From contig NZ_JH376424.1 in NCBI RefSeq assembly GCF_000233455.1, positions 47,019 through 111,018 of the forward strand: a stretch of 64,000 nt of DNA, given 5' to 3'. The notes beneath the pieces were generated by a model. The model saw nothing but the letters and a program-made list of their open reading frames with translations. It was not told the DNA's origin and did not search any database. Shown piece after piece: positions 8,885 through 17,801 of this stretch (within the stretch, counting starts at the first letter, position 1; each line of letters starts with the position of its first letter). The position numbers and the translations under genes were made by a program. This DNA comes from [Clostridium] citroniae WAL-17108 (GTDB lineage Bacteria; Bacillota; Clostridia; Lachnospirales; Lachnospiraceae).

Positions 8885-10633
8885 TTATGATTCTATTTCC
8901 TTCAGGCTGCAGCCCGGCTCCGCCACCATGGAATAGTTGGTATGATATATAACAAAACCGGGAGCCGAACCGGCTACTTTTTTAATATTCTTCTTCTGGA
9001 TATAGTCGATCTCCACCGTATCATTGTCCCGGCCTTTTGAATAGTAGGCGGCCAGGGAGCCGGCTTCCTCAAAGACACGGTCGGGAAGTTCCGACTTTCC
9101 CTCGGACCTGACGATCACATGGGAACCGGGAATGCCTTTGGCGTGGAACCACCAGTCGTTTCCGGTGGCCAGTTTAAAGGTCAGTTCCTCATTCTGGTAG
9201 TTGTTCTTCCCCACGTAGATGTGGTAGCCGTCTGATGAGAGATAATGGAAGGGTCTGCTGGTGACCTTGGGCTTTTTATCGCTGGGCCTGTGCTTCTTTA
9301 CATAACCGTACTCCATCAGTTCTTCCTTGATCTGGACCAGATCGTCCTCCCCCCGCGCAATATCCAGGGAGGAGCTGATGGACTCCAGATGGTCGATCTC
9401 AGCTTTTGTCTCCAGGGTCAGGCCGGCGAGGGCTTCATAGGTCCGCTTCAGCTTGTTGTATTTGTCAAAATGCTTCTTTGCATTGTCCTTGGCTGAAAGC
9501 TGGGGATCCAGGGGGATGGTGATCTCTTCATTGGTGTAATAGTTGAGGCAGCGAAATGACGTTTCGCCTCCCACAAGCTCATAACCATAGGTGTTGAGCA
9601 GTTCTCCGTAAATTCGGTATTTTTCCTTTTTTTCCGTGTCCTTCAGCTGCTTGAGCTGCAGGTCGTATTTCTTGTAATTGCGCTCCAGCGCGGTCTGGAC
9701 AATCCGGCGCAGATCTGAGGATTTCTGGCGGATCCTGGTGACCATGTCGCGGGAGGAATAGTAGTTCTCCAAAAGATTGCTGATGGAGGGGATGGTCTCC
9801 ATGCGGTACTGTGCCCCCTCATAGCAGGTCAGGGGAAATGCCCCATACTCCACAGGTCCATCGGCATCATATATGATGGTCGGGGAAAAATGACCGTCAC
9901 GTACATCCTCCATCACCAGGCTGAAGGTGCGGTGCAGGTGGATCATCTCAGTCTCGGTAAGCTCATTGGCGGATTGGTCTGAATCAATGGATGCCAGATG
10001 GCATATCTCCTCCGCCATGATGGGGCTGATGCCTGTAAGACGGTTGTAAAGGGCTTTTTGTACGGTCATGGGCGCGGCGCCGATAGCGCGGGCAAAATCC
10101 TGGGCAGAGATGGTGAGAGGGTCTTCCTTTGCCATGGTCTGGGGGATAAAGTAGGCCCTTCCGGGAAGGACTTCACGAACCGAACTTACCTGGGCGGACA
10201 CATGCTTGATGCTGTCGATAATGGTTTGGTCTTCTTTGCAGAAAATAATGTTGCTGTGCTTTCCCATGATCTCTACGATCAGTTTTTTCCTGCAAAGGTC
10301 CCCCATTTCATCCAGGTGCTCCAGTTCAAACTGGATGATGCGTTCCAGGCCGGGCTGGCTGACCGTTACGATCCTTGCGCTGCCGATGTGCTTTCGCAGC
10401 AGCATGCAAAAGCCCGGGGCCGTCATGGGGCTGGGTTTGTTCCCTGCCGTGAGATAGATCAGGGGAAGGCTTGCGCTGGCGGAAATCTGAAGCCTGTAAT
10501 TCTCCTTGTTATTTTTAATGGCAATGAGCAGTTCGTCCTTTTCGGGCTGGGCGATCTTGGAGATGCGTCCTCCCTCCAGGGTGTTCTTAAACTCATGTAC
10601 CAGGCTGGCTATGGTAATACCGTCAAATGCCAT
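8885..10633 (-). CDS. rqcH: Rqc2 homologue RqcH (NFACT / fibronectin-binding-like protein)
   Basis: RqcH binds stalled, peptidyl-tRNA-obstructed 50S subunits and recruits tRNA-Ala to add C-terminal alanine tails that mark the nascent chain for degradation. The 582-aa protein shows the NFACT-N opening MAFDGITIASLVHEFKNTL, a long central coiled coil (about residues 290-440), and the NFACT-R domain with the conserved GNDWWFHAKGIPGSHVIVR near residue 500. Older annotations call it FbpA or fibronectin-binding protein. It is transcribed away from yicC. The start is the ATG at 10631-10633, matching the family N terminus. Confidence 0.93.
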   Translation of the reverse strand: MAFDGITIASLVHEFKNTLEGGRISKIAQPEKDELLIAIKNNKENYRLQISASASLPLIYLTAGNKPSPMTAPGFCMLLRKHIGSARIVTVSQPGLERIIQFELEHLDEMGDLCRKKLIVEIMGKHSNIIFCKEDQTIIDSIKHVSAQVSSVREVLPGRAYFIPQTMAKEDPLTISAQDFARAIGAAPMTVQKALYNRLTGISPIMAEEICHLASIDSDQSANELTETEMIHLHRTFSLVMEDVRDGHFSPTIIYDADGPVEYGAFPLTCYEGAQYRMETIPSISNLLENYYSSRDMVTRIRQKSSDLRRIVQTALERNYKKYDLQLKQLKDTEKKEKYRIYGELLNTYGYELVGGETSFRCLNYYTNEEITIPLDPQLSAKDNAKKHFDKYNKLKRTYEALAGLTLETKAEIDHLESISSSLDIARGEDDLVQIKEELMEYGYVKKHRPSDKKPKVTSRPFHYLSSDGYHIYVGKNNYQNEELTFKLATGNDWWFHAKGIPGSHVIVRSEGKSELPDRVFEEAGSLAAYYSKGRDNDTVEIDYIQKKNIKKVAGSAPGFVIYHTNYSMVAEPGCSLKEIES

Positions 10634-10773
10634 AAATACACACTCCTGTCAGGCCTGTTTTGGCAGGAAGGCCCGGTAAAAAAGAGCCTGTCCATGGCCA
10701 TGGCCATTGATTATAAGGATATCATAAAATGGGGCATAAGAAAAGGGCAAGAATTTTTCTTACAATACACTGG

Positions 10774-10802
10774 TTGACTTGAATCCCCAGATGAATTATA
10801 AT
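10774..10802 (+). promoter_or_regulatory. Sigma-A promoter of the yicC-gmk-rpoZ operon
   Basis: TTGACT (10774-10779), a 17-bp spacer and a consensus TATAAT (10797-10802). Confidence 0.8.
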
Positions 10803-10843
10803 ACTATCTAACTATGGATAAAAGCGAAAGAGAGGCACTCGTT

Positions 10844-11722
10844 ATGTTAAAAAGCATGACTGGTTTCGGCAGGTGCGAGAATATAACCGATGAATATAAG
10901 ATTTCTGTCGAAATGAAGGCCGTGAATCACAGATATCTGGATCTGAGTATTAAGATGCCAAAGAAGTTCAATTATTTTGAAGCTTCGATCAGGACCCTTC
11001 TTAAGAAATATATCCAGAGAGGAAAGGTTGACCTGTTCATCAATTACGAGGATTATACAGAGGGCAACCTGTGCCTTAAGTATAACCGGGCGCTGGCAGC
11101 TGAATATATGGACTATTTCAACAGGATGGCAGAAGAATTTGACATACAAAATGACGTCAAGGTCTCCACACTTGCCAAGTTTCCGGAGGTCTTCTCCATG
11201 GAGCAGGTTCCGGATGATGAGGAGCATCTTTGGGAGATCCTGTCCGTTGCCCTTGAGGAGGCGGCTGAAACGTTCGTCCGGTCCAGGGAAGCGGAGGGTG
11301 AGCATTTAAAGAAAGACCTGTTAGGAAAACTGGATTACATGACCGGTCTGGTGGACTACATTGAGGAGCGTTCGCCCCAGATACTTGGGGAGTACCGGGC
11401 CAAGCTGGAGTCAAAGGTGCAGGACCTGTTAAGCACAACGGCCATTGACGAGGGAAGGATTGCGGCTGAAGTTACAATCTTTGCGGATAAGATCTGCGTG
11501 GACGAGGAGACCGTTCGTCTCAGAAGTCATATTGAAAATACAAAGCAGGAACTCTTAAGCGGGGAAAGCATTGGCCGCAAGCTGGATTTCATCGCCCAGG
11601 AGATGAACCGGGAAGCCAATACCATCCTGTCTAAATCCACGGATCTCTCCATTTCGGACAAGGCAATTGCTCTGAAGACCGAGATTGAGAAAGTCAGGGA
11701 GCAGATACAGAATATTGAATAG
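10844..11722 (+). CDS. yicC: YicC/YloC family endoribonuclease-like protein
   Basis: 292 aa from the ATG at 10844, which follows GAGAGG at good spacing and gives the family N terminus MLKSMTGFGR. An earlier in-frame ATG at 10814 lies only about 12 bp after the -10 box and lacks a ribosome site. The YicC N-terminal domain (NHRYLDLSIKMPK) and the C-terminal DUF1732 region (GKKLDFIAQEMNRE-like: GRKLDFIAQEMNREANTI) are both clear. E. coli YicC is an RNase or RNase adaptor acting in sRNA turnover; activity in Firmicutes is less defined. It opens an operon with gmk and rpoZ, an arrangement conserved in Firmicutes. The small remA gene often found between yicC and gmk is absent. Confidence 0.92.
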   Translation: MLKSMTGFGRCENITDEYKISVEMKAVNHRYLDLSIKMPKKFNYFEASIRTLLKKYIQRGKVDLFINYEDYTEGNLCLKYNRALAAEYMDYFNRMAEEFDIQNDVKVSTLAKFPEVFSMEQVPDDEEHLWEILSVALEEAAETFVRSREAEGEHLKKDLLGKLDYMTGLVDYIEERSPQILGEYRAKLESKVQDLLSTTAIDEGRIAAEVTIFADKICVDEETVRLRSHIENTKQELLSGESIGRKLDFIAQEMNREANTILSKSTDLSISDKAIALKTEIEKVREQIQNIE

Positions 11723-11763
11723 GCTGATACCATCAGAACATTGAAAAGTCAGGGGAGTATACC

Positions 11764-12393
11764 ATGAGCCATCAGGGAATATTAGTGGTTGTATCCGGGT
11801 TTTCCGGTGCAGGCAAGGGAACACTTATGAAGGAACTGCTGAAGCAGTATGACAACTATGCGCTGTCTGTATCAGCTACCACAAGACAGCCAAGGGAAGG
11901 CGAGAGGGATGGGGAGGATTATTTCTTTGTATCCAGGGAGCATTTCCAACAGATGATAGAGGAGAACAAACTGGTGGAGTATGCCCAGTATGTGAACCAT
12001 TACTACGGGACTCCCAAGGAGTACGTTGACAAGAAGATGTCCGAGGGCAAGGACGTGATCCTGGAGATCGAGATCCAGGGCGCGCTGAAGGTGAAGAAAC
12101 GCTTCCCTGACGCCCTGCTTTTGTTTGTGACACCGCCCAGCGCGGAGGAACTGCGCCGCCGCCTGGTAGGGAGAGGAACAGAGACCATAGAGGTGATCAA
12201 TGCAAGGCTGCGCCGCGCGGCTGAGGAAGCGGCAGGCATGGAGGCATACGACTATCTGCTGATCAATGATGAGATCCAGCCCTGTGTGGAGCAGATGCAT
12301 CAGCTGATCCAGCTTCAGCACAGCAAGACATCTTACCATCTGGATTTCCTCAGCAGGATGCGGGAGGATCTCTACCACCTGGATGACAGGTGA
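11764..12393 (+). CDS. gmk: Guanylate kinase
   Basis: Phosphorylates GMP to GDP with ATP in the cytoplasm. The 209-aa protein has the P-loop GFSGAGKGT near residues 12-20, the GMP-binding segment SATTRQPREGERDGEDYFFVS and the EIEIQGALKVK signature. It is of ordinary length. It lies 41 bp after yicC, with rpoZ 31 bp downstream, so the three genes are probably co-transcribed. Confidence 0.97.
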   Translation: MSHQGILVVVSGFSGAGKGTLMKELLKQYDNYALSVSATTRQPREGERDGEDYFFVSREHFQQMIEENKLVEYAQYVNHYYGTPKEYVDKKMSEGKDVILEIEIQGALKVKKRFPDALLLFVTPPSAEELRRRLVGRGTETIEVINARLRRAAEEAAGMEAYDYLLINDEIQPCVEQMHQLIQLQHSKTSYHLDFLSRMREDLYHLDDR

Positions 12394-12424
12394 TCAAATA
12401 TAAAAACTGAAAGGGGAATGTAAT

Positions 12425-12694
12425 ATGTTACATCCATCATACACAGATTTAATTGACGTAGTAAACAGCGATATCGAGCCGGGAGAGCAGCCGGTTGTAC
12501 AGAGCCGCTATTCCATCGTGATAGCAGCCTCCAGAAGGGCCAGACAGATCATCGGAGGGGAGGACCCCATGGTGGCCGGTGCGGCAGGGAAGAAGCCCTT
12601 ATCCATTGCTATTGATGAACTGTATCATCAGAAGGTAAAGATCCTTCCTGAAGAGGAAGAAGTGTCAGAGGAAGACCAGAACCAGAACGCATAA
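12425..12694 (+). CDS. rpoZ: DNA-directed RNA polymerase omega subunit
   Basis: The 89-aa omega subunit helps fold and stabilise the beta-prime subunit of RNA polymerase. The core motif SRYSIVIAASRRARQIIGG and the later KPLSIAIDELYHQKVKI are diagnostic. An acidic tail (EEEEVSEEDQNQNA) follows. It is the last gene of the yicC-gmk-rpoZ operon and has a clear AAAGGGGAATGTA ribosome site. Confidence 0.95.
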   Translation: MLHPSYTDLIDVVNSDIEPGEQPVVQSRYSIVIAASRRARQIIGGEDPMVAGAAGKKPLSIAIDELYHQKVKILPEEEEVSEEDQNQNA

Positions 12695-12749
12695 AATCAT
12701 AAGCCGTCTCCTGTACAGTGCAGCAGACAGGGTCATGCCCGGTGCTGCG

Positions 12750-12824
12750 CTGGAGCCTGTTTGAACATCCGTTCCCCAAGTGTGACACACCTTTGGCGGA
12801 AAGAGGATTTCAGACATGCCCTAA
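12750..12824. repeat. Short degenerate copy of the MITE-like repeat
   Basis: CTGGAGCCTGTTTGAACAT at the left resembles the left end of the 43744-43955 element. The right part GTGACACAC...GGCGGAAAG...TTCAGACATGCCCTAA matches the right end of that element and of the 32.1-kb copy. The central part is deleted. It lies between rpoZ and rimO. Confidence 0.55.
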
Positions 12825-12866
12825 GACAGGGATGGCTTAAATGTTTATTAGGAGTAAATTTTATAT

Positions 12867-14255
12867 ATGGAAAACATAAAATTATTTTGTGTATCCCTGG
12901 GATGCGACAAGAACCTTGTGGATACGGAGAAAATGCTGGGGCTGTTAAACGGCCTGGGCCTTACCTTTACAGATGATGAGACTGAGGCGGATGTGATCCT
13001 TGTCAATACATGCTGCTTTATCGGGGATGCCAAGGAGGAGAGCGTCAACACGATCCTGGAAATGGCCCGGTACAGGGAGGAGGGGCGGTGCAGGGCGCTG
13101 ATCGTGGCGGGCTGCCTGGCTCAGAGATATAAGCAGGAGATCCTTGACGAGATACCGGAGGTGGACGCCATTTTGGGAACCACTTCCTATGAGGAGATAG
13201 CCAAAGTGCTGGAGCAGGTCCTGGAAGGGGAAGATAATACTCATATTGCCTGTTTCCATGGACTGGAGGAACTGCCTGACGCCAAGGCCAAGCGCGTGGT
13301 GACCACCGGAGGATATTATGCATTTTTAAAGATTTCTGAAGGATGTGATAAGCGCTGTACCTACTGCATCATCCCTTATCTCAGAGGACCTTACCGCAGC
13401 GTACCCATAGAAGAACTGGTGGAGGAGGCATCCCAGCTGGCCAGGGACGGGGTAAAGGAGCTGATCCTGGTGGCCCAGGAGACAACTCTATACGGAAAGG
13501 ATATCTATGGTGAGAAATCCCTTCCAAGGCTTCTCCATGAGCTTGGAAAGATCCCGGGCATCCAGTGGATCCGGATCCAGTACTGTTATCCGGAGGAAAT
13601 TACGGACGAGCTGATCGAGGCCATACGGACCGAGGAAAAGGTGTGCCATTACCTGGATATCCCCATCCAGCATGCCAGCGACCGGATCTTAAAGCGCATG
13701 GGCCGCAAGACCAACCGGGCAGAGCTGACCGAGCGGATAGGCAGCCTTCGCCGTGCCGTGCCGGATATCGCTCTCAGGACCACCCTGATCTCCGGGTTCC
13801 CGGGAGAGACGGAGAGCGACCATGAGGAACTGATGGACTTTGTCAATGAGATGGAGTTTGAGCGTTTGGGTGTATTTACCTACTCCGCAGAGGAGGATAC
13901 GCCAGCCTATTCCTATCCGGACCAGGTGCCTCAGGAGCTGAAGGAGGAGCGCAGGGGCGAACTGATGGAACTGCAGCAGGACATTGCCTTTGAGCACTGT
14001 GAGAACATGGTGGGGCAGGTGCTGACGGTCCTGATCGAGGGCAAAGTGGTGGATGAGCCGGTCTATGTGGGAAGGACTTACATGGATGCACCTAATGTGG
14101 ACGGAATGATATTTGTGAGTACAGATACGGTTTCCCGGTCCGGTCAGGCGGGAAACGGTGTGGAACTGATGTCCGGCGACTTTGTAAGGGTAAAGGTGAC
14201 AGGAGCCGCTGAATATGATCTGATAGGAGAGGTGTATGATGAATCTGCCCAATAA
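12867..14255 (+). CDS. rimO: Ribosomal protein S12 methylthiotransferase
   Basis: RimO is a radical SAM enzyme that adds a methylthio group to a conserved Asp of ribosomal protein S12. The 462 aa comprise an N-terminal UPF0004 domain (SLGCDKNLVDTEKML; cysteines in NTCCFIGDAKEES and GCLAQRY bind one Fe-S cluster), the radical SAM core with C-x3-C-x2-C in GCDKRCTYCIIPYLRG, and a C-terminal TRAM domain. The CDKNLVD wording separates RimO from MiaB. pgsA begins inside its 3' end (20-bp overlap), indicating translational coupling, and cinA follows. Confidence 0.95.
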   Translation: MENIKLFCVSLGCDKNLVDTEKMLGLLNGLGLTFTDDETEADVILVNTCCFIGDAKEESVNTILEMARYREEGRCRALIVAGCLAQRYKQEILDEIPEVDAILGTTSYEEIAKVLEQVLEGEDNTHIACFHGLEELPDAKAKRVVTTGGYYAFLKISEGCDKRCTYCIIPYLRGPYRSVPIEELVEEASQLARDGVKELILVAQETTLYGKDIYGEKSLPRLLHELGKIPGIQWIRIQYCYPEEITDELIEAIRTEEKVCHYLDIPIQHASDRILKRMGRKTNRAELTERIGSLRRAVPDIALRTTLISGFPGETESDHEELMDFVNEMEFERLGVFTYSAEEDTPAYSYPDQVPQELKEERRGELMELQQDIAFEHCENMVGQVLTVLIEGKVVDEPVYVGRTYMDAPNVDGMIFVSTDTVSRSGQAGNGVELMSGDFVRVKVTGAAEYDLIGEVYDESAQ

Positions 14256-14781
14256 ACTGACGATTATAAGAGTGTGTATGATTCCTTTTTTTGTAGCCGC
14301 ATTGCTGTTTGACCATGGCAATAACTATACCATGCGTATTGTAGCAAATGTCCTGTTTATTGTAGCCAGTCTTACGGACCTGTTTGACGGCAAGATTGCC
14401 AGGAAATACAATCTGGTGACTAATTTCGGCAAATTCATGGACCCTTTGGCAGATAAACTGTTGGTCTGTTCCGCCCTGATCTGCCTTATTGAGCTGGGAC
14501 AGCTTCCGGCCTGGGTCGTGATCATTATCATCAGCCGTGAGTTCATTATCAGCGGGTTCCGTCTGGTGGCCGCGGATAACGGGGTGGTCATAGCTGCCAG
14601 CTACTGGGGGAAGTTTAAGACTACCTTTCAGATGATCGCTGTTATCCTGCTTATTTTTAATATCCCTGCCCTGGGCATGGTGACCAATATCACTGTGGTC
14701 ATAGCCGTGGCCCTGACCATCATTTCACTGGCGGATTATGTGGCAAAGAATTATAAGATCCTTACAGAGGGGGGCATGTAG
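14236..14781 (+). CDS. pgsA: CDP-diacylglycerol-glycerol-3-phosphate 3-phosphatidyltransferase
   Basis: Makes phosphatidylglycerophosphate from CDP-diacylglycerol, the committed step to phosphatidylglycerol, in the membrane. 181 aa with several membrane helices. The CDP-alcohol phosphotransferase motif D-G-x2-A-R-x8-G-x3-D-x3-D is complete in DLFDGKIARKYNLVTNFGKF plus MDPLAD. The start is ATG 14236 or the adjacent ATG 14239; both lie inside the end of rimO. The cinA start follows one base after the stop. Confidence 0.95.
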   Translation: MMNLPNKLTIIRVCMIPFFVAALLFDHGNNYTMRIVANVLFIVASLTDLFDGKIARKYNLVTNFGKFMDPLADKLLVCSALICLIELGQLPAWVVIIIISREFIISGFRLVAADNGVVIAASYWGKFKTTFQMIAVILLIFNIPALGMVTNITVVIAVALTIISLADYVAKNYKILTEGGM

Positions 14782-14782
14782 G

Positions 14783-16036
14783 ATGACGGTAGAGCTGATT
14801 TCCGTGGGTACGGAACTGCTGATGGGCAATATTGTGAACAGTAATACCCAGTTTCTGGCAGAAAAATGTGCCATGCTTGGTCTGGACATGTATTACCAGG
14901 TGACGGTGGGAGATAATTACGGACGTATGAAGGAGGTTGTCAAGACAGCCCTGGGGCGTTCCGACATCATCATACTTACAGGCGGACTGGGCCCCACGGA
15001 GGATGATCTGACCAAGGAAGTGTGCGCAGATGTCATGGGCATGGAACTGGTGGAGGATCTTCATACCAGAAAACATCTTGAAGCATTTTTTGAACATAAC
15101 ATATACAGGGAAATACCGGATAACAACTGGAAGATGGCCACCGTGCCCTCCGGCGCCCTGGTGCTGGACAACGGCAACGGCATGGCGCCGGGACTGATAC
15201 TGGAAAAGGACGGCAAGGCCGCCATCCTCCTTCCCGGACCGCCGGGAGAACTGTACCCCATGTTTGAACAGCAGGTATTTCCATGGCTGTCCGGGCGCCA
15301 GCAGTCTGTTCTGGTATCCAGGATGGTAAAAATATGCGGGTGCGGGGAGAGCCAGGTGGAGGAAAGGATTCTGGACCTGATCGACAGTCAGACGAATCCT
15401 ACCATTGCAACTTATGCCAAGACGGCGGAGGTACACCTGCGCATCACTGCCAGGGGCGCCACGGAGGAAGAGGCCGGCCGGCTGATTGAGCCTGTGCTGG
15501 AGGAAGTCAAGGACAGGTTTAAAGAAAAGATCTACACCACGGAGGAACACGTGAACCTGGAGACAGCGGTGGTGGAACTCCTTAAGAAACACCGCCTTAC
15601 CATTTCCACGGCTGAATCATGCACAGGGGGAATGGTGGCTGCAAAGCTGGTAAACGTATCCGGAGTTTCCCAAGTATTTATGCAGGGAATGGTCACCTAC
15701 TCCAATGAAGCCAAGATGGGACTGCTGGGAGTGAAGGAGGACACGCTGAGAACTTACGGAGCGGTCAGCGAAGAGACCGCAAAGGAGATGGCCTCAGGGG
15801 GCGCTGCCGCCAGCGGCACTGATGTGTGTGTTGCCATCACCGGCCTTGCAGGCCCTGAGGGAGGCACGGACAGGAAACCGGTGGGCCTGGTATATATGGC
15901 ATGCTGCATACAGGGAAATGTGGCTGTGAGGGAATATCATTTTAAGGGCAACAGGGATAAGATACGGGAACAATCCATGATGAAAGCCCTGGACCTGGTG
16001 CGCCTGTGCATACTGGATCATGAGGCATCCAGATAA
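14783..16036 (+). CDS. cinA: Competence/damage-inducible protein CinA (NMN amidohydrolase family)
   Basis: 417 aa. The N-terminal MoCF-like domain has GTELLMGNIVNSN and the TGGLGPTEDD motif, linked to ADP-ribose or NMN pyrophosphatase activity. The C-terminal CinA/PncC domain has STAESCTGGMVAAKLVNVSG and ITGLAGPEGG, linked to NMN deamidation in NAD recycling. The ATG at 14783 follows GAGGGGGG and gives MTVELISVGTELLMG. The upstream in-frame extension from 14738 only overlaps pgsA. cinA normally sits next to pgsA and recA in Firmicutes; recA is not here. Confidence 0.95.
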   Translation: MTVELISVGTELLMGNIVNSNTQFLAEKCAMLGLDMYYQVTVGDNYGRMKEVVKTALGRSDIIILTGGLGPTEDDLTKEVCADVMGMELVEDLHTRKHLEAFFEHNIYREIPDNNWKMATVPSGALVLDNGNGMAPGLILEKDGKAAILLPGPPGELYPMFEQQVFPWLSGRQQSVLVSRMVKICGCGESQVEERILDLIDSQTNPTIATYAKTAEVHLRITARGATEEEAGRLIEPVLEEVKDRFKEKIYTTEEHVNLETAVVELLKKHRLTISTAESCTGGMVAAKLVNVSGVSQVFMQGMVTYSNEAKMGLLGVKEDTLRTYGAVSEETAKEMASGGAAASGTDVCVAITGLAGPEGGTDRKPVGLVYMACCIQGNVAVREYHFKGNRDKIREQSMMKALDLVRLCILDHEASR

Positions 16037-16061
16037 TATAAATCACGGAGGCGTTTGAATT

Positions 16062-17384
16062 TTGGAATCAAGAAGAATCAAAAGACAGCTGTCAGCGGCC
16101 TGCAATTACTCCTATACGCGGCTGGCCCTGAATTATTATATGTACTACGAGACATCGCTTGAGGATTCGCTGTTAGGCGGCCGGCTGGCTCCTCTGGGGA
16201 CTTGTTTTCATGCTCTTTTAAAGGGGTTCCTGGATGGAAACCATGATGTGGACCGTCTGGAGGAACTGAGAAACCGGGTGACCTGCGAGATGGAGGCGGC
16301 CACGGCATATACGGATGTATTCCAGGCATATGAATATGTGCTGAACCGTCTGGAAGGCCGTTATGCGCCCCAGCTTCTGGGAGCGGAGGCAGGGGCAGCC
16401 CATGAGGATGATATGACGCAGCGCATCATGGACTATATCACGGAAACGGATGAGGCCATGACCATCAATGAACGGATCCGCCTTGTTTTGGGCCAGCTTC
16501 CTGTGCGCATGACAAAGCATAAGTTTTTTTCCCTGGTGGAGGAAGGCATGTCCGTCTATAAAGGGGGAAGCAGGGAGGGCTTAAAGGATATGATCTATAT
16601 CCTGCGCTCCGAGGCATTGTTAAATACCCCAAAGGACATGGTGACCGGGTATGAACAGCTCCACTCCATTTTGGAGGAATTTAAGGGGGCCGACTACAAG
16701 GGGATGGAGCCGGAACAGTTCCGCCATCTCACCCAGCAGATGACGGATGCGGGCAGAATCCTGATGGAGGACACTGCCCGGCTTATGCTGCTTATGGAAT
16801 TGGTAAATGACCTGTATGTGCTTCTTATATCCAGGGACTGCGCCATGATGGAGGTATCCGAGGAGCAGCGCCTGAACGCCATACTTTCCACTGTTCTTGC
16901 TCTGTTTGAGGAGGGAAAGAACCAGCCGATCCCGGAAACCGTGACGGACAGCCTGCCACATCTTGAGGGAAAGCAGGAAACATATTTTGAGCAGTGGATG
17001 CAGGACGGACTTTGCGCCCGGGAACTGCAGGAGATGAAAAAGCAGGAAGGGGATGCAAAAAAACTGTACCAGGTGGAGCTGCTTTTGTCAGGCAGTTCCT
17101 TTATGTCCCTGAATCCCTCCGGGCCGGAGGCGGATGAAACCGTGGACAGCGCTGTGCTCAAAGGGGAATTGGATCTCCTTTTTGAGGAACTGGCACGTTC
17201 CTTTGAAGGTCAGCCTAAAGTGCTGGTCCGGGCCATTATGGCCAAGGTCCTTTCCTGCCTTCCTGTTTTCTTTGAATCTCTGGATGAGGTGCGGGAATAT
17301 GTAAAAAACAGTCTTGTAAGCTGTACGGATGAAATGGAGAAAGCCGTTGCCATGAAGCTGATCGGCGATATGATGGAAGAGTAA
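16062..17384 (+). CDS. Conserved hypothetical protein, family not recognised
   Basis: 440 aa, probably starting at TTG 16062, about 11 bases after GGAGG. The sequence is mostly helical, acidic and leucine-rich with no membrane segment or signal peptide. It opens MESRRIKRQLSAACNYSYTR and shows no catalytic motif I recognise. It is 25 bp downstream of cinA and just upstream of a 122-aa unknown gene and the ytfI/ytfJ-like pair, so all may form one transcript. The context suggests a cytoplasmic role connected with sporulation or housekeeping, but this is only inference. Confidence 0.65.
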   Translation: MESRRIKRQLSAACNYSYTRLALNYYMYYETSLEDSLLGGRLAPLGTCFHALLKGFLDGNHDVDRLEELRNRVTCEMEAATAYTDVFQAYEYVLNRLEGRYAPQLLGAEAGAAHEDDMTQRIMDYITETDEAMTINERIRLVLGQLPVRMTKHKFFSLVEEGMSVYKGGSREGLKDMIYILRSEALLNTPKDMVTGYEQLHSILEEFKGADYKGMEPEQFRHLTQQMTDAGRILMEDTARLMLLMELVNDLYVLLISRDCAMMEVSEEQRLNAILSTVLALFEEGKNQPIPETVTDSLPHLEGKQETYFEQWMQDGLCARELQEMKKQEGDAKKLYQVELLLSGSSFMSLNPSGPEADETVDSAVLKGELDLLFEELARSFEGQPKVLVRAIMAKVLSCLPVFFESLDEVREYVKNSLVSCTDEMEKAVAMKLIGDMMEE

Positions 17385-17432
17385 AAAACTGTGGTCTGAT
17401 GGATGAAACGCAGTAAGGCAGGGAGTGGATTT

Positions 17433-17801
17433 ATGCGCTGGTGGAAGCATTTGTATATGGGGGACAGGGCCATGAAAAACAGGCCTAATGTCCTTAGAGG
17501 GATCCGGGAGGGAAAGGTAATGCCGGACACTTATGTGATTACTCTTCCTGAGAGTGGGAATCATATACTTGACATACGTCCTGTGCTGCTTTTGAAAAAG
17601 GAGGAGCGGGAGGAGGATAAGTTTCTGGTCCTGGGGGTGGCCAGCGGATACGGTGAAGCGGCTGAGGTGGTGCGTACCATGGTGGACGATATGTTCCGTC
17701 TCACAGGGACCTTTGACTGGAATGCCTTTATGCGCTGCCTGGACGATGGGGACGGGAAGGCTGCGTCCGGGGAAAGTGCTCATTGCGAGGAGGCACAATG
17801 A
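17433..17801 (+). CDS. Hypothetical protein (122 aa) upstream of ytfI-like gene
   Basis: The ATG at 17433 follows GGGAG and yields MRWWKHLYMGDRAMKN. An extended frame from 17403 has no ribosome site. The protein is soluble, with no motif I recognise; a hydrophobic strand pattern occurs in the middle (NHILDIRPVLLLKKEE, FLVLGVASGYGEAAEVV). The 3' end overlaps the next gene by four bases, implying translational coupling. Such small genes ahead of DUF2953/GerW pairs are seen in Lachnospiraceae, but the function is unknown to me. Confidence 0.7.
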   Translation: MRWWKHLYMGDRAMKNRPNVLRGIREGKVMPDTYVITLPESGNHILDIRPVLLLKKEEREEDKFLVLGVASGYGEAAEVVRTMVDDMFRLTGTFDWNAFMRCLDDGDGKAASGESAHCEEAQ

